Below the pieces are notes generated by a model, which searched no databases, was not told the origin of the DNA, and saw only the letters and a list, made by a program, of their open reading frames with translations. The position numbers and the translations under genes are program-made. 35,504 bases of DNA from a virus, in IMG/VR virus record IMGVR_UViG_3300027985_000565, positions 1 through 35,504 of that record, one strand, 5' to 3'. Below, one piece after another: positions 7,963 to 15,388 of the stretch (the stretch's first letter is position 1; every line of letters starts with the position of its first letter).

Positions 7963-10900
7963 TTACTCGGTTACCGCACCGTTCACGGTCCAGGTGCCGC
8001 TGCGGCTGCCTTGGTTGTAACCATCGTTCCAGCCTTGGGATGCGTTGCCGAGCCGTTCGTCTGCGGTCTGATAACCTCCCCACATATCCACTGGTGTGCC
8101 ATAGGCCGCTATCAGGTCATCAGGATCTGTCAGCACATTGCCCACAGGGTCGATGATGAAATCAAGCGCAGCGCCAGAGTCTGCCGTCAGGTCAGGCGAT
8201 GCCGCACTCCACACACCGATAAAGGCGACATCGGCGGACAGTTTGTTGGCACCGGCTGCGGTCGCGCCAAGGCTGCCGCCAGATTTCGTCCAGTCGATGG
8301 TTTCACCGGCTACGGTAAGGCTGCGCTCTTGCACCCATGCTCCGGCCCCAGCCTTCACATAGAGGTGGGCGAAGTTGTCTGTATCCACGGAAGCGACCAA
8401 CACATAGCGCCCAGCCGCAGTGCAGCAGGCGGTGCTGGAGAACAGGCTAAGAGTGCCACTTGTGGTCTGAATGGCAAATCGCACATAACCGGTCGAGGTG
8501 CGGCGAATGTAGGTCGAACCGTCAATGGTCCAGATTTCTTCGCTAACCCCGGATGCGTTCGCGAAATCAACCACCACGATGGCAAAAAACTTCTTACTGT
8601 CGGCGGCACCGGTCAGGGCTGCGGTGGTCAGGTAATCGTTCGTGCCATCGAAGGTCACAAAGTGTTCGGCAAAGACGGAGGTGGTTGGTGTCACCAGCTT
8701 GGCTACAGACCATTCACCGGGGCCAATCGCATTCACCGAGCGGATCTGTACCGAAAGGGCTTCATCATCGGTGAGCCCGGTTTTCGTCCACGTGGTCAGG
8801 TCTGAGGCAGTTTCAAAGGTCGAGCCACCATCGAAGGTGAACTGGATGGCGCTCACCGCCTTGCCATTGTTGTAGGGTGGCTTCGATACGGTGAAGCTGA
8901 TCTCCCCACCATCCATGGTGTCGTATACTGTCCAGTCATCATCTCCGAAGGTGCTGGGCACAGCCGGCCAGTTCGACGGTTTCACGGCACCGATGAACGG
9001 GTTAGACCAATCAATCGTGTTGCCGTCACCATCTTTGGTGAAATCAAAGTCGGTAAAGATCGCCGCAAGCGTCGTGATGACGCTAGACATGTCGTAACCG
9101 GCGTTCCGGTGCGGTCCTTGGTCCTTGAGCGAGAAATCATCGCCATCGTAATCGGTATAGACCTCGGCGGGATCGACCTCATAATCGGTCGGGTCAAGGC
9201 TGGTGGCCGGTGCTGTCCAGACGTTGTTCTTCTGGAATCCGTAGTTCGCTGATGGCACGCCGCTTGTCTGACCACCGCCATGGACAAGGTTGTTGGCCAT
9301 GTTGGTGACCTGATCGTCAAGGCTTGAGCCCAACTGGAAGGCGTTACCACCCGCCTTGCTAAGGGCTGATGGAACGGCTGTGTTGTTGAAGAAGTGATGG
9401 TTGCCGGTGGTGCTTGGTCCGGTGTCGTCTGGGTGCTGCTGGTCATCATAGGCGCGGTAATCTGTGCTGTCACGACCACCTTGCGGCATGCGGTTGAACG
9501 CAACGAAAATACCTGACGCCTCCTGGTGGGCGCCGTAGCCGTAGCAGTCTTCCCAGATATTACCCCAGCACAGGAAGTTGAGGATGCCTTCGTAGACCTC
9601 GAACTTGTTGCCGTGCGGTTCTCGCTCGCCTTGGCGGTGTCTGTTGTAGGCATAAATGATGTTCTGGCAGATATCGCCTGACGTTCCGCCATTGCCATAC
9701 ATGCGAAGGTTCGACCGCTCGCAATACTGGAAGTCGTTGTGCCAGATCTTGCTGTGGGACACCCGCTGGAAGAAGACCGGATAGTTTGAAACGAGGTATT
9801 CGCCGCGGCACTTCTGGACGAGGACGTTATCAACGCCGTTGAAATAGAGGCCACCGTAACCGACGTTGGCATGGAATGACCTGCCGAACGTGCATTCCTC
9901 GATGGTCCAGTTTGCCGTGCGTGTGCCTGCGTTTTCGCCTCCGACGGCGCAGGCCTCACGGTACGTTTCTCCAGCCTGTTGAACGATGGTGAAGCCACGA
10001 ACCGTGAAGTTGTTGGAACCACCCCGGCTGATGCCGACACGCCGTGCCGAGTATTCGATGCCGGCGGTCAGGTTGGCCACATCGTTCGGACGGAGATAGA
10101 TCGTGACAGAGCCATCCCCTTCCTCAACATAGAGGTAACGGCCTGTCACCATGTTGGGAATGTTTACGAGGCTGTAGCTGTCATTGTACTGGTTACTCTC
10201 GTAAACCTCACTGCCATCCACCGTGGCCACATTTGTGCCGGTGTTGAAGGCCGTCACGTTCACGATGTCTGTGACGTTCGGGGCGCGCATGATGTACAGG
10301 CGCGCATTCAGCATCTGAGCCTCAGTGTATTGGCTGAATACTGAGGGATCTGTGTAGCTGACGATGGCACCGCCTGAGGTGCCTACGCTATCGGCCACAT
10401 GCCACTGGGCGCTGTTGCGATGGAAGAACGGCTCAGTGGCATCGGCACGGTCGAACGCCAATGGAACCGGCTGGTCATTCTCGTAGATGTTCAGGGCCGA
10501 CAAGTCGAAGGTGGGCTTGTCACCGCTGGGGATTGATGCCTTGTAGATTGACGCATAGTTGGCACCAACGACCGGTTCGTCAGCGATGGTACACTGGGTC
10601 CAGCCGGTCAGAAGGTTGGCGCCGCTGATCTTGGGATTGTCGGTCGAATAGCTCGACAGGATGACACGATCAGTATTCGAGAAGCCATCATAGGGGCTTA
10701 CGTCAAGCGTCTGCCGCCAAACGACCGTATCGCGGACCCCAACGGTCTTCTCGGCCTCTTCTGATATGCTGTCGGTGCTGGCAGCGGCAAGGCCTTCCTC
10801 AATCGTCTTGAAGGCTGTGGCAAGGCTTGTGCCATCGCCAGAAGAAGACACCGTGCCATCGACATAGAAGTCGAAGGATGTGCCAGCATCAAAGCCAGTG

Positions 10901-11007
10901 GTCGGACCATACTGGACGAGGGGTGCAGGCGCAGGGGTGACAGCGACAAGGCAAGCGTACAGGCTCACGCCCATGCGCAGTCGCCTGCCGAGCCCGATAC
11001 CGATCAT
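7963..11007 (-). CDS. tailspike / receptor-binding protein with beta-helix (1014 aa)
   Basis: Likely virion protein that binds and perhaps degrades host surface polysaccharide. After an N-terminal hydrophobic stretch (about residues 10-32), the protein has a long region rich in Asn, Gly and Val repeats with parallel beta-helix character of pectate-lyase type. This spans about 60-650, with rungs such as NFTVRGFTIVQQ, TIEECTF and VLVQKCRGEYLVSN. A fibronectin type III-like segment follows (about 710-800, ending VQIRSVNAIGPGEWS). The C-terminal 200 residues resemble a LamG/concanavalin-like domain (FVTFDGTNDYLTTAA and FAIVVVDF). Catalytic residues cannot be assigned. The beta-helix is easily confused with non-enzymatic adhesins. 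Confidence 0.75.
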   Translation of the reverse strand: MIGIGLGRRLRMGVSLYACLVAVTPAPAPLVQYGPTTGFDAGTSFDFYVDGTVSSSGDGTSLATAFKTIEEGLAAASTDSISEEAEKTVGVRDTVVWRQTLDVSPYDGFSNTDRVILSSYSTDNPKISGANLLTGWTQCTIADEPVVGANYASIYKASIPSGDKPTFDLSALNIYENDQPVPLAFDRADATEPFFHRNSAQWHVADSVGTSGGAIVSYTDPSVFSQYTEAQMLNARLYIMRAPNVTDIVNVTAFNTGTNVATVDGSEVYESNQYNDSYSLVNIPNMVTGRYLYVEEGDGSVTIYLRPNDVANLTAGIEYSARRVGISRGGSNNFTVRGFTIVQQAGETYREACAVGGENAGTRTANWTIEECTFGRSFHANVGYGGLYFNGVDNVLVQKCRGEYLVSNYPVFFQRVSHSKIWHNDFQYCERSNLRMYGNGGTSGDICQNIIYAYNRHRQGEREPHGNKFEVYEGILNFLCWGNIWEDCYGYGAHQEASGIFVAFNRMPQGGRDSTDYRAYDDQQHPDDTGPSTTGNHHFFNNTAVPSALSKAGGNAFQLGSSLDDQVTNMANNLVHGGGQTSGVPSANYGFQKNNVWTAPATSLDPTDYEVDPAEVYTDYDGDDFSLKDQGPHRNAGYDMSSVITTLAAIFTDFDFTKDGDGNTIDWSNPFIGAVKPSNWPAVPSTFGDDDWTVYDTMDGGEISFTVSKPPYNNGKAVSAIQFTFDGGSTFETASDLTTWTKTGLTDDEALSVQIRSVNAIGPGEWSVAKLVTPTTSVFAEHFVTFDGTNDYLTTAALTGAADSKKFFAIVVVDFANASGVSEEIWTIDGSTYIRRTSTGYVRFAIQTTSGTLSLFSSTACCTAAGRYVLVASVDTDNFAHLYVKAGAGAWVQERSLTVAGETIDWTKSGGSLGATAAGANKLSADVAFIGVWSAASPDLTADSGAALDFIIDPVGNVLTDPDDLIAAYGTPVDMWGGYQTADERLGNASQGWNDGYNQGSRSGTWTVNGAVTE

Positions 11008-11119
11008 GTGTGTCTGCCTTGCCTGAATGTGTGTGATGATGCCCGGTGTGTGGCCACCGCACCGGGACGGCGGGGGATCATGCTGCCAAGGGGAGGGAGG
11101 GGCCCGGCATGATCGGCCT

Positions 11120-11167
11120 TGGAATAAGTAACCCCGGATGGTGCGCTTGCGTCAGAGGCGTCCGGGG
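11120..11167 (-). terminator. possible weak intrinsic terminator
   Basis: Inverted repeat CCCCGGA (11132-11138) and TCCGGGG (11161-11167), which on the minus strand is followed by a T-rich but interrupted stretch. It lies just after the 56-aa gene and upstream of the tailspike. Another 7-bp inverted repeat (11042-11048 with 11060-11066) has no T-run. Either could modulate read-through into the tailspike. The 166 bases between genes here (11008-11173) hold no convincing ORF. Confidence 0.35.
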
Positions 11168-11173
11168 TGTTGT

Positions 11174-11344
11174 TCAGTATGTATATGCTTCAGGGTTGAT
11201 CTTGCGGCATACCGCATCGATCTGTGTGGCCCGATCCTGAAGGATGGATCTCACTTCCGCGGGGATGCGCGCATCGAAAGTCATGCCGCGCAAAGTGTTC
11301 GCCACGCTTTCGAGCTTTTGGCAGACGTCCTCCAAGTCAATCAT
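11174..11344 (-). CDS. small hypothetical protein (56 aa)
   Basis: Unrecognised helical protein (LEDVCQKLESVANTLRGM, then an Arg/Ile-rich helix). The ATG at 11344 has AGGAGG six bases upstream and overlaps the end of the gp49-family gene by 8 nt. A longer upstream frame to 11491 lies inside that gene and has no ribosome site. Confidence 0.72.
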   Translation of the reverse strand: MIDLEDVCQKLESVANTLRGMTFDARIPAEVRSILQDRATQIDAVCRKINPEAYTY

Positions 11345-11666
11345 GGATGCCTCCTTGGTGCTCTTTGAGCGAAAGATTCTCGCGCAGAAGGTAGCCCTCA
11401 AGTGCCCAGATTTTGTTCCGGGCATTCGTGAAGGCGATCTTCTCGCCAAGTTCGCGGTCGAAGTTCTCCGGAGATGCACACGCGCTCTCACCGACGACGG
11501 TGTAACCGTTGCGCAGCGTCAAGCAGCACACGGTGACGGTCGTACCTTCAAACACATGGTAGGCGGCGCCAGTGATCGTCGCATCGATCATCTCCGGCGA
11601 CAGGCGCGGGGCATTGAGGCCCTTGTCCTGAATTTCCTTTTCAACGGCAGCTTCTTCGCGTGACAT
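11337..11666 (-). CDS. phage protein of N4 gp49 / Sf6 gp66 family
   Basis: The 109-aa protein has the features of the Phage_gp49_66 family (PF13876): the pattern RLSPEMIDATI, then VCCLTLRNGYTVVGESACA, then KIWALEGYLL near the C-terminus. The function of the family is unknown; members are common in temperate and N4-like phages. ATG at 11666 is chosen because GGAG lies six bases upstream; ATGs at 11678 and 11696 lack a site. It is the first gene after the leader with the two terminators, so its transcription probably depends on read-through. Confidence 0.85.
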   Translation of the reverse strand: MSREEAAVEKEIQDKGLNAPRLSPEMIDATITGAAYHVFEGTTVTVCCLTLRNGYTVVGESACASPENFDRELGEKIAFTNARNKIWALEGYLLRENLSLKEHQGGIHD

Positions 11667-11690
11667 GGCATTCTCCATCTGTTGGGCCAC

Positions 11691-11728
11691 AAACAAAAAG
11701 CCCGGCCACCATCTCTGGCGCCGGGCTT
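11691..11728 (-). terminator. strong intrinsic terminator ahead of the late genes
   Basis: On the minus strand an imperfect 13-bp stem with one bulged G, built from AAGCCCGGCGCCA and its partner, is closed by a GAGA tetraloop (GNRA type) and followed by TTTTTG. It is only 25 nt upstream of the start of the gp49-family gene, which leaves no room for another promoter between them. Confidence 0.75.
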
Positions 11729-11743
11729 GTGTAATTTGCTGAA

Positions 11744-11764
11744 TGGCCGGGCTTGATACCGGCT
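11744..11764 (-). repeat. 21-nt hairpin element, copy 1 (late leader)
   Basis: On the minus strand this 21-nt stretch is identical to plus-strand 26358-26378 in the rightward early transcript. It forms a 5-bp GCCGG/CCGGC hairpin with an 8-nt loop TATCAAGC. In both places it is read in the direction of transcription. It lies just before the terminator at 11691-11728. Confidence 0.8.
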
Positions 11765-11767
11765 AAT

Positions 11768-11860
11768 TGTCATGCCGGGAATTGCACCCGGGATTCTCGT
11801 ACCCTACTAAGGCCACCACAGCCCTTCAAGTAAAGCGCCTTACTGCTTGACCACATGATG
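11768..11860 (-). tRNA. degenerate tRNA-like sequence, closest to class II tRNA-Ser(UGA)
   Basis: Read on the minus strand (93 nt, class II length) it has a perfect 5-bp T-stem (CCGGG/CCCGG) with loop TGCAATT, where C56, A58 and Y60 are in place but position 55 is G. The D-arm has stem GTC/GGC and loop AAGCAGTAA, very like bacterial tRNAs. An anticodon region CTTGAA matches a UGA anticodon context. A long variable arm is possible (7 bp, one G-G mismatch). However, the acceptor pairs at only 5 of 7 positions and the anticodon stem pairs poorly in the canonical register. It is probably a decayed or non-canonical tRNA-like RNA rather than a working tRNA. Confidence 0.4.
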
Positions 11861-11914
11861 GGATACTCGCTGGTTAGGCTTTTTCCCTGCACGTACCTTC
11901 CGTGCTGCATCCAG

Positions 11915-11943
11915 CAAAACGCCCCACGGTTTCCCGCAGGGCG
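11915..11943 (-). terminator. strong intrinsic terminator closing the leftward early operon
   Basis: On the minus strand a 10-bp stem (outer CGCCC/GGGCG, inner part with two G-U pairs) is capped by a GAAA tetraloop and followed by TTTT. It lies about 80 nt beyond the last gene of the leftward early operon. It is also only about 20-45 nt downstream of the promoter predicted at 11966-11995, so it could end both transcripts. Confidence 0.75.
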
Positions 11944-11965
11944 CAACTCTTCAATCTAGGTTCGG

Positions 11966-11995
11966 CTTATATCAGAAAACGCTTATCTTGGACAA
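11966..11995 (-). promoter_or_regulatory. candidate late promoter (sigma70-like)
   Basis: On the minus strand TTGTCC (-35, 11990-11995), an 18-bp spacer, and TATAAG (-10, 11966-11971). The predicted start near 11959 is only about 16 nt ahead of the terminator hairpin at 11943. A promoter followed at once by strong terminators, ahead of the late genes, is the layout of lambdoid late promoters that depend on antitermination. The functional reading is inference. Confidence 0.45.
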
Positions 11996-12023
11996 GGGGC
12001 GATTTCAGCCACCAGATGTGGGG

Positions 12024-12197
12024 TCAAGTATGATCAACGGTCTTCATGTCGCCGCATCCTTTACAGCGAAGTATGGTGACGTCCTGCCGGGCGCCTGTCA
12101 CTCGAAACGTCCTAACCCCACTGCCCCATACCTCCCAGACGTGCTGGTGTGGCTTCCAGTCTTGGCCGTAGATAAGCCAATGCAACAATCTAATCAT
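12024..12197 (-). CDS. small hypothetical protein with Cys pair (57 aa)
   Basis: Unrecognised. Trp/His-rich N-terminal half (HVWEVWGSG) and a CKGCGD motif near the C-terminus, which could be half of a zinc-binding site. ATG at 12197 lies one base past the previous gene's stop (TGAGATG), with GGGAG upstream. It is the last gene of the leftward early operon. Confidence 0.65.
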   Translation of the reverse strand: MIRLLHWLIYGQDWKPHQHVWEVWGSGVRTFRVTGARQDVTILRCKGCGDMKTVDHT

Positions 12198-12198
12198 C

Positions 12199-12567
12199 TC
12201 ACACACTCCCAATCGCGTACCTGCTCTTCACCACAAGCTCCACCATCTGCTCCTCGGTCAGCCACGTCTCGTGCTCGTAGATGCGCTGGCGTTCCCCGGT
12301 CTTCTTGTTGATGGCCTCCATGCCGATGGTGCCATCCGAGAACATGCAGAAGCCCAGACCGACACGCCGGGCACGCAAGCGACCGACAAGCCAGCGCTGC
12401 CAGATGACGACGGGGTTCTCCCCCTTGTGTCTCCGCTGACGGAGCACGGCCTTGATGTCCCGTGTCAGCACCTTCTCGATGTCGCCGTTCTGGTACCGCA
12501 GGAACACCACTGCATTCAGGTCCAGGCGCTTCATGACGGCCCGGTCGCCGCGGCGCAGGCGGGTCAT
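12199..12567 (-). CDS. hypothetical protein (122 aa)
   Basis: Unrecognised basic protein, with an Arg-rich middle (RWLVGRLRARRVGLGF) that could bind nucleic acid. ATG at 12567 overlaps the previous stop as ATGA and has AGGAGG eight bases upstream, which rules against the GTG at 12585. Confidence 0.7.
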   Translation of the reverse strand: MTRLRRGDRAVMKRLDLNAVVFLRYQNGDIEKVLTRDIKAVLRQRRHKGENPVVIWQRWLVGRLRARRVGLGFCMFSDGTIGMEAINKKTGERQRIYEHETWLTEEQMVELVVKSRYAIGSV

Positions 12568-12878
12568 TCCGAAGTCCTCCTGCACGGGTCGTCGAGGTCC
12601 GACAACCGCTGCTCAAGTTCATTGATTCGTCCGATCAGCAGGTTGATCATGCCGTCCGATGTGACAGACGTGATCCGCTTGCCTCGCTCGTTGATGATGG
12701 CCCAGTCTCCATGGCGCATGGTGGCTAGTTCATTGGTAGGCCGCCCAGCCTCTGAGGCAATGACACGGACGGGTAATCCATAGACCTCAGCGCCAAAGCC
12801 CCAATCCTTGAGCCACGCAATCATCGCGTCAGCCCCATCAAGGCAGCCATCGAACTGCATAGCCTCTAATGTTCTCAT
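12564..12878 (-). CDS. hypothetical protein (104 aa)
   Basis: Unrecognised mixed alpha/beta protein whose last third is a probable coiled coil (LLIGRINELEQRLSDL). ATG at 12878 overlaps the stop of the upstream gene as TGATG, so translation is likely coupled. Confidence 0.7.
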   Translation of the reverse strand: MRTLEAMQFDGCLDGADAMIAWLKDWGFGAEVYGLPVRVIASEAGRPTNELATMRHGDWAIINERGKRITSVTSDGMINLLIGRINELEQRLSDLDDPCRRTSE

Positions 12879-13474
12879 CACCGCTTCCTCCCATACTTCC
12901 TGATAAGGCTGTTGATCTTGTCCACCGTGTTGCTGCGGTCGGTTGACGGCAGGTCCACGATGCCCCGGTTCAGCCGCTCGCCCTCGACGATCAGGTCAAG
13001 GCCTTGGCGATACCGGCGACGGATGGTGCGCTCGCTCATGTCGAGGTTCAGCCGCTGGGCCACCATCTCCCACAGCGGGTAGTTTGGCTGGCCGCTCTTG
13101 GTCATCATCTCGCCGAAGCGGGACGAGCAGGCCCAGAAGACGATGCGCCGGATCTGGTCCTCGGCGATGTGCTGCAACAGGTCGAGGCTAGGCTGCATGC
13201 GGTCGATCTCGCCGCTGGTTGGCACGGTGCGGAGCCGTTGCTGCAGGGGCGTCAGTTCCTCCTTGTAGTCCTTGTCGTGCTCCAGCCTGTACTCGGGCCA
13301 GCTGTTGCCGCCGCGCACCATGGCAAGCTCACGGTCTGGCAGCCGTGCCAGTGTCCAGGTGGCTTCTGTCAGCCGTTCCTCGATGATGTCGGCGGTCGGT
13401 GCCGGGCCCATCTCGCGGGCGAGGTCGCGGCATGCAGCGGTGAAGGCGCCCTTGAGTGCTTTGTCTAGGGTCAT
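12878..13474 (-). CDS. DUF6362-like phage protein (198 aa)
   Basis: The pattern ERLTEATWTLARLPDRE at about residues 34-50 and a C-terminal helix-turn-helix-like stretch (LNLDMSERTIRRRYRQGLDLI, about 142-162) recall DUF6362 proteins of alphaproteobacterial prophages. The assignment is from memory. Function is unknown; the HTH-like end suggests DNA binding. The start at ATG 13474 overlaps the upstream gene as ATGA; a longer frame to 13558 lies inside that gene. Confidence 0.72.
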   Translation of the reverse strand: MTLDKALKGAFTAACRDLAREMGPAPTADIIEERLTEATWTLARLPDRELAMVRGGNSWPEYRLEHDKDYKEELTPLQQRLRTVPTSGEIDRMQPSLDLLQHIAEDQIRRIVFWACSSRFGEMMTKSGQPNYPLWEMVAQRLNLDMSERTIRRRYRQGLDLIVEGERLNRGIVDLPSTDRSNTVDKINSLIRKYGRKR

Positions 13475-13656
13475 GACTGCGCTCCCGCCTGATAGGCCGG
13501 GTGAATCCCCGCGATGCGCTGAAGCTTGGTCGACTTGATGTCGCACAACTGCTCCCACGTTCCGAACACGGCATGGATGCGAGACGGCTGCGGGAACAGG
13601 GCGTTTGCCTGCTCTTCGGTGTCGTACTCGTGGATGATGAGGACGTTGTGGGTCAT
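13471..13656 (-). CDS. small hypothetical protein (61 aa)
   Basis: Unrecognised, beginning MTHNVLIIHEYDTEEQ. ATG 13656 has GGAG seven bases upstream and overlaps the preceding stop as ATGA. A GTG two codons earlier is too close to the ribosome site. Confidence 0.65.
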   Translation of the reverse strand: MTHNVLIIHEYDTEEQANALFPQPSRIHAVFGTWEQLCDIKSTKLQRIAGIHPAYQAGAQS

Positions 13657-13883
13657 GACCACTCTCCCCTTAAAAAGCTGGTCACTGCGTAGACGCCTTC
13701 AGGCGGGTTCTGACCGTAAGCACCACACGTGCCGGGTTTGAACGCACTACCTAGCATCTGGTGGCAAATTTCATCCCCTATGCGCTCCCCCATGGCGAAG
13801 GCCATGTCATTCATGATCCTGCCGTCGCTGAAATGCTCCCACGCCCTCTCGCGCTCATAGAACTCGATAAACGAAAAACTCAT
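13653..13883 (-). CDS. small hypothetical protein (76 aa)
   Basis: Unrecognised, with aromatic-rich N-terminus (MSFSFIEFYERERAWEHF) and two cysteines. ATG 13883 has a GGGGGA site upstream. It is coupled to the next gene by ATGA. Confidence 0.65.
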   Translation of the reverse strand: MSFSFIEFYERERAWEHFSDGRIMNDMAFAMGERIGDEICHQMLGSAFKPGTCGAYGQNPPEGVYAVTSFLRGEWS

Positions 13884-13905
13884 GCCTGATCCCCCTCGGT
13901 AGGCG

Positions 13906-14124
13906 TTACTGTGCCAACTTTTCCAAAATGCTGTCCGACAGAAAGGCTATCTGGGTTGGGCTTGGTACGATCATCCCCGCCATGTCCGCGCTCTCATAAT
14001 CCCCGCCCATCCATGTGTTCTTGGCACTGAGCCCCTGCGGTACATGCACGCCGAAGCACTGGCCGGTGTCGGACCAGACCAGCGCCACGATGTCGGCGGG
14101 GATGACGCTCCAGTCGATGGTCAT
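13906..14124 (-). CDS. small hypothetical protein (72 aa)
   Basis: Unrecognised acidic protein beginning MTIDWSVIPADIVALVW. ATG 14124 overlaps the preceding stop as ATGA. The longer frame up to 14340 lies within the neighbouring gene and is rejected. Confidence 0.65.
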   Translation of the reverse strand: MTIDWSVIPADIVALVWSDTGQCFGVHVPQGLSAKNTWMGGDYESADMAGMIVPSPTQIAFLSDSILEKLAQ

Positions 14125-14465
14125 GGCTGTCTCCTGAAACGTTCCTGCCCTCTCGCAAACAACTGCCAGTCGCGCGATTCCTCGGCGGACATCAGCATCC
14201 ATGTGGCATGATCGAACTCGACCACCGTATCCAGACCAAACAGACGTTGCGGTCCACCTTGAAAGCCGACGAACCGGATCATCGCATCGCCAATTCGCGC
14301 GATACCGTGCAAGGCGCTGACTATGGCGTCGTCCGGCCAATTGAAGTTGCGCACGATATTGACCGCCTCTGACATACTCCTGCAGACGTAAGCCACGCTG
14401 ACGCCCTGCCGCGCCTGCCGGATCATCCGCAGTACCTTCTGCTCTGTTGCTTGATCAGCGGTCAT
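14121..14465 (-). CDS. hypothetical protein (114 aa)
   Basis: Unrecognised. The helical N-terminus (ATEQKVLRMIRQARQG) is followed by a mixed domain. ATG 14465 has GGAGG six bases upstream and overlaps the 53-aa gene's stop as ATGA. Confidence 0.68.
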   Translation of the reverse strand: MTADQATEQKVLRMIRQARQGVSVAYVCRSMSEAVNIVRNFNWPDDAIVSALHGIARIGDAMIRFVGFQGGPQRLFGLDTVVEFDHATWMLMSAEESRDWQLFARGQERFRRQP

Positions 14466-14623
14466 CTCTTCCCTCCCTGCGCCTTTGGCAGCCTGTCCCA
14501 TTCGCGGCGTTTGCGTTCCATTTCACCCGCGTGGTCCTTGACGTACTTGCTGTCGATCCCGTCGTACCGGACGGCCGCCGCCTGCTGCTCGCGGGCGGTG
14601 ATGTGCTTCGGGGCGCGTTTCAT
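14462..14623 (-). CDS. small basic protein (53 aa)
   Basis: A short gene fitted exactly between its neighbours, with ATGA overlaps at both ends (14462-14465 and 14620-14623) and GGAGG before its ATG. The protein is highly basic and helical (AREQQAAAVRYDGIDSKY, then EMERKRREWDRL). Function unknown. Confidence 0.72.
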   Translation of the reverse strand: MKRAPKHITAREQQAAAVRYDGIDSKYVKDHAGEMERKRREWDRLPKAQGGKR

Positions 14624-15204
14624 TCCGTCCTCCCCGTGACCTGGTTGAAGCGGTCAAGCATGGCGGCCTCGGCTTCGGCTGCCGTGTTGTCCTGTGGCTC
14701 GTCTATGCCTGCGAGCTTCTGGAACGCCTCGCCGAAAAGATTTGGCCCGATCTCGATTGTCATCTTCTCAATTGGTCGCCAGATGCGGTCTTCGCCCAGA
14801 TCGAGCGGTATCAGCACGCCGAGATCGACCGGCAGGCCGTTGAATGTCAGCATCTCGTTCTTGAAGTCTGTCGTGCCGTTGGTGCCAACGTAGGCTGGGC
14901 TGTCATCCACCGGCTCGTAGGTCTTGGCGAAGATGTCTGCTTTGCAGGGGTAGAACTCACCTTGGACGCCTTTGATGATCCAGTCGCCATCATCAACCCA
15001 CATCGCGCCCTCAAGGGTATTGATCGTCAGGGATGGCACGTCATCGACCAATAGGCTGCCGTCATCGTAGCTGGTAACGCGGCGATCCATGTGCGCTGGT
15101 GTCTTGGAGTCTCGCGTCCAGTCGATGATCTCGCGATTGCTGTCAGGTGTGCCGGTGGCTTGGCGAGCTTCAATCACGACCGGCTTCTTGCGGAAGTAGG
15201 GCAT
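14620..15204 (-). CDS. PGDYG-domain phage protein (194 aa)
   Basis: The N-terminal 95 residues match the pattern of the PGDYG family common in phages: FRKKPVVIEARQAT near the start, INTLEGAMWVDDGDWIIKGVQG in the middle and FYPCKADIFAKTYEPV at its end. Family function is unknown. About 95 further residues form an acidic extension not usual for the family (ending AAEAEAAMLDRFNQV). ATG 15204 is the start; spacing to the upstream 56-aa gene is 13 nt. Confidence 0.8.
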   Translation of the reverse strand: MPYFRKKPVVIEARQATGTPDSNREIIDWTRDSKTPAHMDRRVTSYDDGSLLVDDVPSLTINTLEGAMWVDDGDWIIKGVQGEFYPCKADIFAKTYEPVDDSPAYVGTNGTTDFKNEMLTFNGLPVDLGVLIPLDLGEDRIWRPIEKMTIEIGPNLFGEAFQKLAGIDEPQDNTAAEAEAAMLDRFNQVTGRTE

Positions 15205-15217
15205 CAGGTGTCTCCTT

Positions 15218-15388
15218 TCAGCGCCAATACAGGGTGACGCAACCGATACCGGCGCGACGTGCCCTGCGTTTGATTTTGATGAAGTTCCAGAGGGCGGCGA
15301 TCATGCTCTCGCCTGTCCATTCGGTGTCGTAGCCATAACCGCCATGCCTCTGCCGGACCCAGACGGCGACCTCAAACGTGTATCCCAT
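15218..15388 (-). CDS. small basic protein (56 aa)
   Basis: Begins MGYTFEVAVWVRQRHGG and ends with Lys/Arg-rich FIKIKRRARRAG and CVTLYWR. Resembles short prophage proteins of unknown function. ATG 15388 shares one base with the upstream stop (TGATG), indicating coupling. Confidence 0.72.
   Translation of the reverse strand: MGYTFEVAVWVRQRHGGYGYDTEWTGESMIAALWNFIKIKRRARRAGIGCVTLYWR

Noticed and set aside
8011-8805. Plus-strand frame of 264 codons opposite the tailspike
   Set aside because: No recognisable pattern and it lies wholly opposite a well-supported gene.
8982-10040. 352-codon minus-strand frame inside the tailspike gene
   Set aside because: The translation is Ser/Thr/Arg-rich with no family pattern and no ribosome site, unlike the second frame in the methylase gene.
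11041-11170. Tiny minus-strand ORF (25 codons) overlapping the tailspike start as ATGA
   Set aside because: Its upstream region is pyrimidine-rich, with no ribosome site, and the peptide shows no pattern.
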